From contig JAVHNS010000008.1 of NCBI GenBank assembly GCA_036872755.1, positions 1,798,001 to 1,862,000 on the forward strand: a stretch of DNA of 64,000 nt. The letters are read 5' to 3'. This document shows, in pieces, positions 36,337 through 46,778 of this stretch (its first letter is position 1; each line of letters starts with the position of its first letter). Below the pieces are notes generated by a model. The model made no database searches, had not been told where the DNA came from, and was given only the letters and a program-made list of their open reading frames with translations. Both the position numbers and the translations under genes were made by a program. This DNA is from Orbilia blumenaviensis (Eukaryota > Ascomycota > Orbiliomycetes > Orbiliales > Orbiliaceae).

Positions 36337-38898
36337 TTATAGCTTCGACTTTGTATCAGACCCTTCTTCCTTAAGGATGTCGGTCACTATGCCACGAGCT
36401 ACCCATTCGGCCAAACCCTGAGTCGTTATCATCGGGTTGACCCCCGAGCTGGCGGGCATCAAGCTATTTTGTAAAAATCGTGGTTAGCGGTTAGATACTA
36501 TATGTGGCATATGCATTCTGTTCACATAATGGGCAACAACTGACCTAGCATCGGCAATATAGAGCCCGTTCCTCTCCCATACCTTCCCCTTATCATTGCA
36601 AACGCCCATCCGTGGTGTCGGGCCCATACGACAGGTCCCCATTTGATGGGCGCTACCGTAGGATGTGTTATCATTTGTAAGTCCGATCCTCTTGAGTTTC
36701 GCCACTACATCGTCGAAGGCTTTTTGATCTGCATCTCTATCGTCTAGTCTCTCGTAGATCGGTCCACCCACGACTGGTGTGTAAATCTTTTGTGCACCAG
36801 CTGCATGGTTGATTCTCATGGCGGCAATAAGCGATTCCATCAGGTGTCCTTTGTCAAACTCTGAAATGGTATATTCTACTCTTCCCTTCCCACTGTTAGG
36901 GTCGACAATTATTCGCCCAGAATCCCGGTCCCGGGCAATTATCACCTGGTTAGTGAAGTAGTTATACCGAAGCATTCGTTTCTTGAAATCAAGCGCACTT
37001 TTCCAGGGTAATATTGCAGTTCCCAGTCCCGGCAACATAAGCATGCCTTCAATGACAGTGCCATGTCCATCATTATCAAGATTAGTATATTCAGTATTCG
37101 CGACACTGATGATCGCACCTTCCCATGGACGAGTCTCTTCCTTCCATTCAGACAAGCAAAAAACGACTGGGTGGAGATGGAGGTTTCTACCAATCCACCA
37201 GTTGCTTAGCCCACTCTTTTGGAGAATCACTGGGGTGTTAAGGGTCCCCCCACTGACAACCACTTTCTTTGCACTGATGAAGACCTTCTTGCCGGTTCCA
37301 GCCGGCTCACTCGGATCGGCCCTCCACAAACCTTCCGCGCCAGTCACGTTGCCCCTTGCATCGAATACCAGTTTTGTGACATCGAAGCCCTGGAGAAATT
37401 TGGCACCTTTATCTCGAGCATCCGCGAGATAGGACTTAGTAACGGCCACTTTACCACCGCGGCCCGGGGCATCGGCTGTACCGGAGCCCCTACATGTTGT
37501 TGCGCAAAAGGCACCACATATTCTGCCGTGGGCATCCATATCGCCAACAATATTTTGCGGAACGGAGAGATATGCTTCTCCTTGACGATGGCTACCAGTA
37601 ACAATAGCTACATTCGAAGAATTGTGTTCGTGTTCTTTGCAAGTTTGAACCTTCGCGACGTTCGAGACACTGCAGCCAGCTTCGTTAGATTATCATTGGC
37701 GTTAATCACGCTGACTCAGGAGCAATTCACATACTAGTCAAGGCAGTCTTGAAACTCGAGCGACTCAGCGAATGGAAGCCCGTATTTCTTGTTCCACTCT
37801 CGTCGTGTCCGAGCTGGTAGCTGCCAGGAGACGCCCCAGTTGATTGTTGATCCACCCCCCCAGGTGCTACCAGCGAAAACCGCTAAACTAATTTGAAGTA
37901 AGTCATGAATCTCCAATTTTCCTGAGTTTGGATGTCAATACCTTCCGTCATTGCTTTGCAGAGTACCACCCTCCTCATATAATTTCCTCATACCATCCCT
38001 TTCATTAGTTGGTGCCTTATGTTTTGGGTACCAAAAACCTTTCTCGACCACCATTAACTGGTGATGCGGGAGCTCCTTCGCAAGGCGACCAGCTACTACG
38101 CCGCCGCCACATCCCGATCCAATAATCAATATTGATGTTGATAATTTGATGACCCCGCCATCTCCGGCTGCAGTTTGACTAAGGTCTTCAAAAATAAATT
38201 CTGGGTTTGCCTCAGCCGTCGCGGCAGCTTCCATAGTAATCCGCAACTCTTCCTCTCCTTCTTTTGTGAACGGATACCCAGGAAAACCGGCCGCTGCATG
38301 CCAGGATTTACTGGACCGAGACCAAAGTAGTCGGGAAACAGATGCGAAGGCCTTAAAAACTTTGCGGAGAGCTGCCATCCTCGCTGTCGACCAGCCAGAA
38401 ATAATCAGTTCTCTTTCCTGCCTTGTTTTCTGATATAGCGGGACCGTCGTCCCTGTGAACGCGAGGGCGCCCAAGCGTGTACTATGTATCACCGCCACAT
38501 TGTTAGGAAATGGTTCCTGAGAATAAAGAAATAATTGATTCGTCCATGTGCTCTCAACCGCAGATATGACAGTGCCATACGTACTCTAGGATATTCAACA
38601 CGGTCTTGATCTCTGCGATCTTGTCTGCAGGCACATGGTTTTGAAACACTCCGTCGACGTCTTCCAAGAACTCGGGAAGATCCAGAGCCGATTCTCGAGC
38701 GTACGCCTCCAAAATCTTTTCATCGGCTGGGTTTTTAGTGCTCTTATAATAATCCTCCTTTAGTTCTTCGGTCTCGTCGGGGGTTAATCCAGCGATGAAA
38801 GTCTCGAATATATGCGCCAACATATTCCATTGCGCGTCATCGAAGACACATTTGTCTGAAGGCCGTTTAAACCGATATGTTGGAGTTTCGCTCGCCAT
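36337..38898 (-). CDS. Long-chain fatty alcohol oxidase (GMC oxidoreductase) with C-terminal SKL
   Basis: FAD-dependent oxidation of long-chain alcohols to aldehydes with release of hydrogen peroxide, in omega-oxidation and alkane/wax use. Five exons: 38898-38581, 38516-37942, 37887-37735, 37669-36545, 36463-36337, in phase, 765 residues. The ATG at 38898-38896 is the first in the open frame. The FAD-binding motif GSGCGGGVVAGRLA starts at about 239; AGSTWGGGSTINWG, HNSSN...VPQN, TLNTPVILQKSG, YGSAHQMGTCRMG (active-site His region) and SSGVNPMITTQGLAEW follow, as in fungal and plant FAO proteins. The last three residues are SKL, the canonical peroxisomal targeting signal 1, consistent with a peroxide-producing enzyme. 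The Cys block CGAFCATTCRGSG replaces the usual CGxCxxGC block and is followed by a Gly-rich insertion, so this part is divergent. Confidence 0.92.
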
Positions 38899-40435
38899 TT
38901 TCGCTTCAGTTTCCAAGTGTTGTAGATTTGGAGTCCAATCACTCCAGCTCGCACTTATAATATGATCCTAAGCTATTGCAGGGCTTTTAATTGGGGTTGA
39001 AAGTTATATTTACCCATCAAACTTTGCTAAGCATGAGGGCGGGAACTAGGGGAACTATATACCCCATCGCTCGCAAGCTTCCTCCTTTGCAAATCCCAAC
39101 TAGGAGCATTTCTCGCCTTTGAGAAGGAAAGAAATCTGGGGCATTCGTGACCATCTTGAGATCCCTGTTTCGCACGCTAAACCGAAACCTAGCTGCCTGC
39201 CCCTGTATGCATACTGGGGCCAATGGGGACAATGCAATGCCACGGCACAAATAATGTAGTTTGCACAATGGGTAGTGCCCCAAAATCGCAATCGCAATCG
39301 CAATCGATGGTGATCAAGATCCAAGATGCCATTGTCGGCCTGTTCTAAAGAGCTTAAGCCTCCGTAAGCGCGTGGACTACCGGTTCGCAACGGTTGCATT
39401 GGCGCTGTCAAATGTTGGTTTGTTACGTTTTCAAAGATTTAGGATTGACCGTTGACTATGCGAGCTCTGCAGTTCCCACAAACTCGTTGACGTTGATTTG
39501 CAGCACGCTCTACAAAAAAGGCACGACAAAATTCCGGTTGAAATTCTGAGCCAAAGTGCGAGTCAGTTATGTCGGATTGCCGGGGCTTCCAAGTTCCACT
39601 ACAGACGGTTTTACCCATCGATATGATCGTCACACCACTTGAAAAGTCGTTCACATGCGGAATTCTGGGGTAAGTAGGTTCGAACCGGTTCCGAAATCTG
39701 GGGCTAAAGCGCCACTTGTTAGTTACCTACTTACCCAAATAGTTCACGTTCGTCGCCGACGTATCGGCTAGTCGGATGGAGATAAGCTTACGAGCCTTGG
39801 AAGCGCACTCCGAAAAGGAATTAGTGATCAGAATCCCCGGGAGCAGGCTAGCTTTGGTGGATCAGGGCGATTGGAATGGATTCCAAAGTAAAGAGAGCTC
39901 AATTAATTGCTATATACCTAGGTAATATGAGTAGATTGGAAATAGAACCGATGTTGCAATGCGAACACAATTTAGCAAGCCAACACACTTCCATGTTCGC
40001 CTAAACTAGTACTGCACGTGCACTGGCATACATGACATATATATTCCAGGTCCTGGAGAATCCTAGCTATACCCAGAATACCTCCTAGCTTCGCATAAGG
40101 CTTCAAAGCAGGTTTCTAGCTAGGACCATGTAATATCTTAAAGCGCCATATGATCTTATGCGGGTAGAGCAACGATCAACAAGTCATATCCCATATCTAC
40201 TAGCCCTGTGGGGCTTCAAATACAAATCTAGCTACTTATATATAGGATTAAATGTACAATTCATTCTAGGCCCGGTATCATCTAGTACTACTTTTTGGTT
40301 TAGTTTGGGCCTTGGTCTCCAAATTTTTACAGTTATCTTATCGCCGCACAGGAACAGCAATGTTAGGATCGTAAGCTTACAGGCTACCATACCCCTGACA
40401 AGGACGGAGTATTACGCTCAGCTTAATCGCGAACC
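38899..40435. other. 1.5-kb intergenic region upstream of the alcohol oxidase
   Basis: Contains a short (AATCGC)n repeat at 39284-39306 and the palindromic ACCTAGGTA at about 39916-39926. Several frames of 70-100 codons exist on the minus strand but overlap in different frames and show no domain. I see no gene. Confidence 0.5.
39284..39306. repeat. (AATCGC)n hexamer repeat
   Basis: Nearly four units, ending in the CAATCGATGG flank. Confidence 0.8.
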
Positions 40436-41563
40436 TCATAAATAAATTTGCTTCCAGATGTGTCCTTCCCAAGATATCAGCCAGAGATAAGCCTCAATCT
40501 TGAGAAACGCTAAAAAGACGAGCAAAATCCCAAGAACTCTTATTGGCCATAGGATATATGGATTGGGTAGTTCCGCTATGCGTGTCTCTAATGCCACTAG
40601 ATGAGCTCCAGCCACGCACTGAGGGGCAGCCACCGGGTCCTTGGTCTCATTTACATCCTTTGGCAGGTTTTGTAACTTCGATGGCTGCTCTACTTTGCTT
40701 AAGGCTACTTTTTTTGGAGATGGGACTGTAGGCTTCTTCAGTCGACTAGGTTCATTTGGTTTCGTTTGCTCCTTTAAAATTACAGCCTCTTTTGCAATTG
40801 GTTTTCCACGCTCCTTCGCTTTGGGAGACTCTTCGGGAAACGGCTTTAAAGGAGGCTGTTTGGCTCTCTCGCCGACGGGTTTAAGCTTGACTTGTATTGC
40901 TGGACTCTTTTTTTTGTGGTCGTCTTCTCTAGCCTGCGTGTTCTCTATATCTGCCTTCATCCGATTGACAGCACCAGCGTTTCCAGTTGGCTTCAACTGC
41001 ACAATTTTAGCCGGTATCTCTGCCATCATTGCATCTCGAGCAGTTGGCGATTTCAGAGGCGGCTCTCGCTTCGGTTCTTTGAAATTCTTAGTAAGTCCCT
41101 TCTGTACTAATTTAACCTTGAGTTCATCCACCATAGCGATAGGGTCTGGCGTTTTCAGTTTCTCTTTGGGACTTGCGGGCTCGGTTTCTGGGTCCTTAGC
41201 CTTCTTGGGGGGGATTTTGATTTTTGGGGTTTCCGGCAGCACTATCTTCGGAGCAGGGCCGGGAGGGGGAGGGGGAGGGGGGACTCCCTGGAATTCCGAA
41301 TGCATCATTGGGACTGCAGGATGTGGTCTCGGTCGGAGGCCCGGAGCTAAATCCGTAGGGTTTGGCTGTGTGCCGGGCGCAAGCTTATGCTCTGGATTTG
41401 AGGACAATTTGTTAGCCCATATGATCATAACCTCTGGACGTATAGGATATATGTGCTACTCGTGTAAGGAATGTGGGGACTGACCACTGCCCTTCTTCTC
41501 GTCAGGTCTGCTAATCAAAGTTCCTAACCACTCGTTCCCAACGATTTTTGGAGGGTTGGCCAT
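40436..41563 (-). CDS. Pro/Lys-rich protein with a C-terminal membrane segment, function unknown
   Basis: Two exons: 41563-41485 (starting MANPPKIVGNEWLGTLIS) and 41433-40436; the 51-nt intron has a GTCAGT donor and GTCCAG acceptor, and the product is 358 residues. The body is disordered and very rich in Pro, Lys and Glu, with a seven-proline stretch (PPPPPPPGPAP) and repeated basic-proline motifs (KPTVPSPKK, PPLKPFPEE, PPLKSPTAR). The last 50 residues are hydrophobic (PIRVLGILLVFLAFLKIEAY), consistent with a single C-terminal anchor and a cytosolic N-terminal tail. The seven prolines could bind profilin or SH3/WW domains. No family is recognised. The opposite strand is also open for 280 codons, a by-product of the Pro/Gly-rich composition. 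Confidence 0.7.
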
Positions 41564-44010
41564 CGTATATATATCTAAAGTACTAATCTCGGTTCCTAAA
41601 GTACCAAAACAAAGACTGGACCTGAGATGCAAAAGCCGAGTTCCCAAGCCCCAAACTTATTACTAGACCTTTTGCTTAAGTTCCACGCAAAAAGTATACT
41701 TAAGCACTTGTATGGAAGGGCTCGGTACGAGACAAGGAGGGGGGGTGTTATACCCAGATTCCTGACATAATATCTCAGCCTTTCGATATGGGAGGCAAAA
41801 TACCGAAAAACTCAGGTAGATCTTAATATCAATATCCTTTTGAGCGACACCGGTTAATTTGCGAATGCAACAACGGGCTCTGGCGTGCACCCGTCGAAGT
41901 CCCAATTTCAAAGAACAAGATTGAATTCGAAGGGGGGTTGTTAACAATTTGGTTTATGAAATCGATATTATTATATATAGTTATCTCGAGGATTTGTATC
42001 CCTGTTCCTCGGTCAAATCATATCTGTATCTTGACTCACGTATATAGTAATATCTGCGGTCGCGGCCCCAGTTGGTAAACAGCTAGTGCGGGAACGATCT
42101 CTAGTAAAAACTATCCAGATTTTAGGCCAGAGTGATACCTTTAACCAACGCCCCTTCCGCGAAATATATAGACATATTAAGAGTAAGCTCTAAGGCCCTG
42201 GGTAAATGCGGTAAAAAAGCAGCGATAGAAGGATCACTAATACCCACCAATACGGTTTTGTAACCTTAGATGGAATAACAGAGTTATCCATAGGCTAGTG
42301 AAACAAGAAAAAATGTATGCAAAATTGAGGTCGACTAAGAAAACCAAAAATGCTTTGTAACCTCCAGTTTCAGCCTATCAATTGCAACTGGCTTTCAACT
42401 GGCCTTCGGACAAATTAAATGTATCTTGCCTTGTGGTTCTACATCGCGAACAAGGGTTTCTTTGTTCTCCGATTGCGAAGGCCAGATTCGGGTATGAGGC
42501 AGGCTCTCTACCATAGAAACTGTGGCACTGCAGTTTGTTTTACCAGATTGCATGCAGATCCCCTGGCCTTTAATGTACGCATGAACATGTTTCCAGTTTT
42601 TAACTACCCTACGTCAAAATGTAAAACGTCAAAACATCGTGCAATTGTATACATCTTACAAATTAATATATAGCATAATCTACTACCTTCGCTAGCTGCT
42701 GGCGTATCAGGAGGCAACACAATCGAGCACCAAAATCCAACAATATGGCTAGATATCGATACTGTTACGTATTCGGCCCAGTTCGCGCTCGTGTTCCACA
42801 GCAATGTTCCTATATGCCTGGGAATATTCTTACGCTGTAGCCTACTGCTTATTTAGCTATCCTTGAGCAAACAAAATGAAAAAAAAAAAAACCATACAAA
42901 GCGAAAGTAGCACACACGTAGAAGTGCGAGGGCCTGCGAGGCTGGTGAGATCCCGTGTAACTTAACCTACCCTTCCAGGCTGGCAGTGTGCTTAATCTTA
43001 GCATTGTCAACGGAATCTGGCATTTTGCCAGCAACATCAAACGTGTAAACACGAACCCCCCTAGCTTATCTTTTTTTTTTTTTTTTAAATGCCTGAATTC
43101 AAAATTTTTACAGTTCATCGGCTCCTCCCTCGCGGGTTCCTGCGCTTTTTGTTTCTCTTTCTCAAAATTCTTAATCCAAGATAATTATAATATAAGGATA
43201 AGAGCAGAGTTCGCCGGACCGATATATGGCGCCCATGCGATATGTATGACATAGATCAGCTATGTAATCATAAACTTCAAAAGGGTAAGTATCAACAGTT
43301 CGTATGATCATCCCATACCCTGTACGCACAATTGTTCACGCCCCTTGCCATCATACAGCGGTTATTTTAAAGTCTCTCTGGTGGCTTTATTCCTTTCACC
43401 ACCCTTGCAAATAGCTTGTTCACGCGACCAGGGTTCGCCAGACCACAAATAGCCCGTTCATGCATATCCAAAAGCTACTCTAGCGTAGATAAAAGATGAC
43501 AATTTTCGCACAAAGTATTGGAGCACTTTGTTCATCGGAATGAATCGATCTAGGTAGCGGGTTAGTTAGTTAGTAGTTCTAGTCATTGCATTGGTTCTAT
43601 TGACAATGATAGCATATATTATTTCCGTTACTAGTCTGTAGTCTTGCAAGTCCGCAGGTGAATGGTAAACATTTATAAGCCTACATTTTCTTTACTCAAC
43701 CCTATGCGTCTCCCGCTGCGGGTTAGTTTTGTTGAAAACCTTTTTTTATTTTTAATATATATACAGACATTATTACTATAAAATAGAATCTACAGAGTCA
43801 AGAAAGGCCGCCGAGACTGCTGCTACTGCACAAACACGCAAATACGGATACTTCACGTCTTTCAGGACCTAATTAACTTTTCATCCTCCATCGTCTCGCC
43901 CTATTATCCATCACCTTATCACCATCTATCCTTCTGGACGTGGACCATTATCTCCATTCTCACTCATATCAAACCCGCAATCATCACCTACGACATCAAT
44001 TCGAAAAAAA
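41564..44010. other. 2.4-kb intergenic region
   Basis: No recognisable gene. Features are AT-rich patches, a T17 run near 43071-43086 and, just upstream of the SWIM gene (43860-44010), a pyrimidine-rich segment typical of a fungal leader. It separates divergently transcribed genes and should contain both promoters. Confidence 0.5.
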
Positions 44011-44648
44011 ATGCCTCCAAAGAGAGCATCCAGAGCTAGCCAGCCGCGTAGGTTTCACCCAATAGCTATATTGTAAGGTTTGAAGAAATAAATGCGTGCT
44101 GATACCCTCTTCTTATTTGAAATCGCTATTTTAATAGCTCAGCAGAATTTGCAACCTACCAGACGGTCCGAAAGGAATTCTGTAAGTACCATATTGGCAA
44201 ACGAGAATCTCTTCATTATCGTCATCGAATCTATTAACCAATGAAAAATCTCATAGAAAAGAATACAGGCGAAGGCGAAGGCAGCAGCGGCAGAAGCGGC
44301 AGCACCCCCTCCTCCAGAGAACGAGGGCACCGGCACCAGGGCAGCGAGGAGGCCGAAGGCCAAATCGACTGCGGCCACCAAAGCCCCTGCCGCGAAGGGA
44401 GCCCAGGCTGCCAGCCAGAAACAGACAGCAGGGAATTCGAAGCCCTCGGCCCCCAAAAAGGCAGGCGCACCCCCAAAGGGTAGTGGGCTAAAGAAGGGAA
44501 CAGAACCTCCCAGAGAGCCCCGCGGGAGGAAGAGAAAGTCTGCAAAGACCTCTCAACCTCCCGTGAAGAGGCAGAAGGCCACCGCCCCGAAGACCAAAGG
44601 CAAGAAGAGGGCTAGCCCACCACCAGAGGAGGAAGAGGAGGAGGAGGA

Positions 44649-44679
<31 letters not shown>

Positions 44680-45450
44680 GAGGAGGAGGAGGAGGGAGAA
44701 ACCGAAGAGGAGGCTGAAGAAGAAGGAGTTGGAGAGGATGAAGAGGAACTCGGCGAGGAAGTAGGGGAGGAGGGGTCTGACGGGGATAAGAAGGAGGAAT
44801 CCCTCCCAGACTTCGGGGCCCTTGACGACTTCGATAAACCTACCAAGGGGATCGCCTACAACTCCGCCCCATCAGAGGAAACACCGACTGTTACAATCCC
44901 AGTGGGATTCACGGTCAAGGTCTCAGCCTTCCGCATCACGCGCATCGAATCGAAAGATAAATCAGGGACCTGTGAGTATTGGTTATACCAACCATTTTCA
45001 TTTGAGATATACATATTCCTAATAACGAAATCGTATGTGTAGACGAATGCAACTGCAAGCAGTATAAGAAGTGCACATACCTCAAGACGTGTAAGTATAT
45101 ATACAACTATAATTTAAAGTTAGGATCTTGCTTTGGGATTCCAATTAGCTAATATATCGGACTACAGGCAAACACCTTCTACTGCTGAACGGCTCTCGGT
45201 TTGAGAAGAAACGCTTGGCTGACGCCAAAGCCGGGCAGGTGGAAACAAGCACTAGCAGCAGTACTACCTCGAGCCCCGGGCCCATTCCTGGTAGGCTATA
45301 TATCATAATCCCTTGATATTTTAAAATGATTAATACATACTAACGCCCCTTCTAGCCACCACTGAAGCCCAGCCCTCTTCCCCGCGCACTATCCCAGCCA
45401 CAATCATGCAGCACGATGATGGGGGTTCCACGGCTGGTAGCGAACAGTAA
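44011..45450 (+). CDS. SWIM-type zinc-finger protein with basic and polyglutamate tracts
   Basis: Six exons inferred: 44011-44047, 44138-44181, 44257-44971, 45043-45090, 45168-45290, 45356-45450, all GT-AG and in phase, 353 residues. The first half is Ala/Lys/Arg/Pro rich (RRPKAKSTAATKAPAAKG, PRGRKRKSAKTSQPP), like a histone-tail or AT-hook region, and is followed by a long glutamate tract (44620-44760). Exons 3-5 join to give YECNCKQYKKCTYLKTCKHLL: C268-x-C270 and C282-x-H284, the CxC..CxH pattern of a SWIM finger, which binds DNA or protein. The finger is split by two introns. The tail is Ser/Thr/Pro rich. The next gene on the same strand has the same finger, so the two are probably ancient duplicates. 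Exon 3 could alternatively begin at 44267. Cellular role unknown; nuclear location inferred from composition. Confidence 0.78.
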
Positions 45451-46335
45451 AGCTTTTCTAACAAAATGAGAACGGTACCAAAGATGGGTGTCTAGATGAA
45501 CCCGTTAGTTTGAGTAGCTGGTTTACTAGGCAAATGCGCTTGCCGAGCAGAGCTAGGCATCCTTAAGGTTGCTGGATGCGTTGTTGTGCAAGAAGGGACA
45601 TCATGAATCTTCAAGCCATCTTGACCGGTCTTTCCCCTTGGGAATTGTTGCTGTGCTCTTTCAGTTTTATGTTGTTGATTCCTTTCCGTCTCCCCCAAAA
45701 GTTATTTTACCTGTCTGATGCCCTTATCTCATATTATCACCGTTGTCAAACATCATCCGCGCGGCTCGAGATACTATATTGTCCTCTATTCTTTTAGCCT
45801 CGAAGAACGGCGCTGAAAACAAGTATGTTCTTTGTAGCATTTTAGAATCAATGCATACAGTACTTTAGTTTTAATTCCAGAGACCAAACTAATGTCTAGA
45901 AGGCATGTGTGTTATTTCGTCTTCGACTTAATTCCTTGCACTTGTTAGATATAAGAGGTTAGCGTGTGACATATTTAACCTATCTCCTCAAATTCACCCG
46001 TCGTATACCTCCTAACTATTCCCTTCCAAGCTAGGTATCAATAGGGGAGGTTACTTCGTTGAAGGCCTCAGGCCACACCTGCCCCGCGACAGAGGTGAGG
46101 GCCTTGAGCGCCGGATTTGGATCGGTTGACATCGCCCGGCCCCACCTGCTGGTTATGACCACTAAACTCTGACTCACCCCGCTAACCAAACCCCGGCAGA
46201 TATTTAGAACTCAGCCTCACCAAAAAACAATGACTTGCATACATTATCGTCGGAAACTGGACCAGGGATATCTGGTCGCATCCATCTTGACTCATTCACC
46301 CTTTTTAAAACGAGGAAGTCATGGGATTACGCATA

Positions 46336-46347
46336 TCGCGCGCGCGA
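46336..46347. promoter_or_regulatory. CGCG palindrome TCGCGCGCGCGA
   Basis: Perfect 12-bp palindrome about 430 bases upstream of the SWIM-ligase start codon. CGCG cores are the heart of MBF/E2F-type cell-cycle sites; function here is inferred. Confidence 0.4.
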
Positions 46348-46399
46348 CCAAACCGATCACGGATATGGATGGATGGATGGATTGAATCCACCACCAACA

Positions 46400-46413
46400 T
46401 TTTCGCGCGCGAA
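46400..46413. promoter_or_regulatory. E2F/MBF-like palindrome TTTTCGCGCGCGAA
   Basis: Contains TTTCGCGC and its near mirror, matching the E2F consensus TTTSGCGC and resembling the CGCGAAA SBF site. It lies 366 bases upstream of the SWIM-ligase start codon. A second TTTTTTCGCGC occurs 61 bases downstream. Confidence 0.45.
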
Positions 46414-46460
46414 GGAGCCTTGCGGTGCGTTGGGAAGTGCCTACCGCATTCAGCGCTGAC

Positions 46461-46474
46461 TTTTTTCGCGCACC
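46461..46474. promoter_or_regulatory. Second TTTCGCGC box
   Basis: TTTTTTCGCGCACC, the second E2F-like core, 305 bases upstream of the SWIM-ligase start codon. Confidence 0.4.
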
Positions 46475-46484
46475 GACTCATCTT

Positions 46485-46512
46485 TAATTACCTATAGCTA
46501 GATAGGTAATTA
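46485..46512. repeat. 11-bp perfect inverted repeat
   Basis: TAATTACCTAT and its reverse complement ATAGGTAATTA flank the 6-nt spacer AGCTAG. It could form a hairpin or bind a dimeric regulator; it lies in the SWIM-ligase upstream region, just after the second TTTCGCGC box. Confidence 0.8.
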
Positions 46513-46778
46513 CCTAGCTTAACTACCGATATACCATATAGCGCCCACGCAGTTGTATTACAGCGAAAATGGATAAATAGAAAGCTGGCGCGCCGTCTCT
46601 GTTCTCTTCTTCCTCCCCACCCGGCCCTTTATTAAATTAGATAATTGATTATTGCTGTGTACTCCTCAATTCCTTCATAATTGGACGATATCAATCAATT
46701 TCTGGCTGGCATTCTCTCTCTATAAAATCCAACAGTTTACGGCAGCCAAATACAAGCTCACCAGTAAACAGAAAAAAA

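Larger units (their letters stand above)
45451..46778. other. Intergenic region between the two SWIM genes
   Basis: About 1.33 kb. It contains several CGCG-rich palindromes, a GGAT tetramer patch (about 46363-46381), a perfect 11-bp inverted repeat (46485-46512) and GGCGCGCC at 46587-46594, ending in the ligase gene leader. No gene seen. Confidence 0.6.

Noticed and set aside
39670..39700. GGTTCGAACC as a tRNA B box
   Set aside because: No T-stem pairing, no acceptor stem and no A box at the proper distance on either strand.
40641..41483. 280-codon open frame on the plus strand
   Set aside because: It is antisense to the Pro/Lys-rich gene; the Gly/Phe/Ser-rich product mirrors the proline/lysine codons of the real gene. 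The minus-strand model has a proper ATG, intron and membrane segment.
44553..44846. 97-codon Ser/Pro-rich minus-strand frame
   Set aside because: Antisense of the polyglutamate tract in the first SWIM gene.
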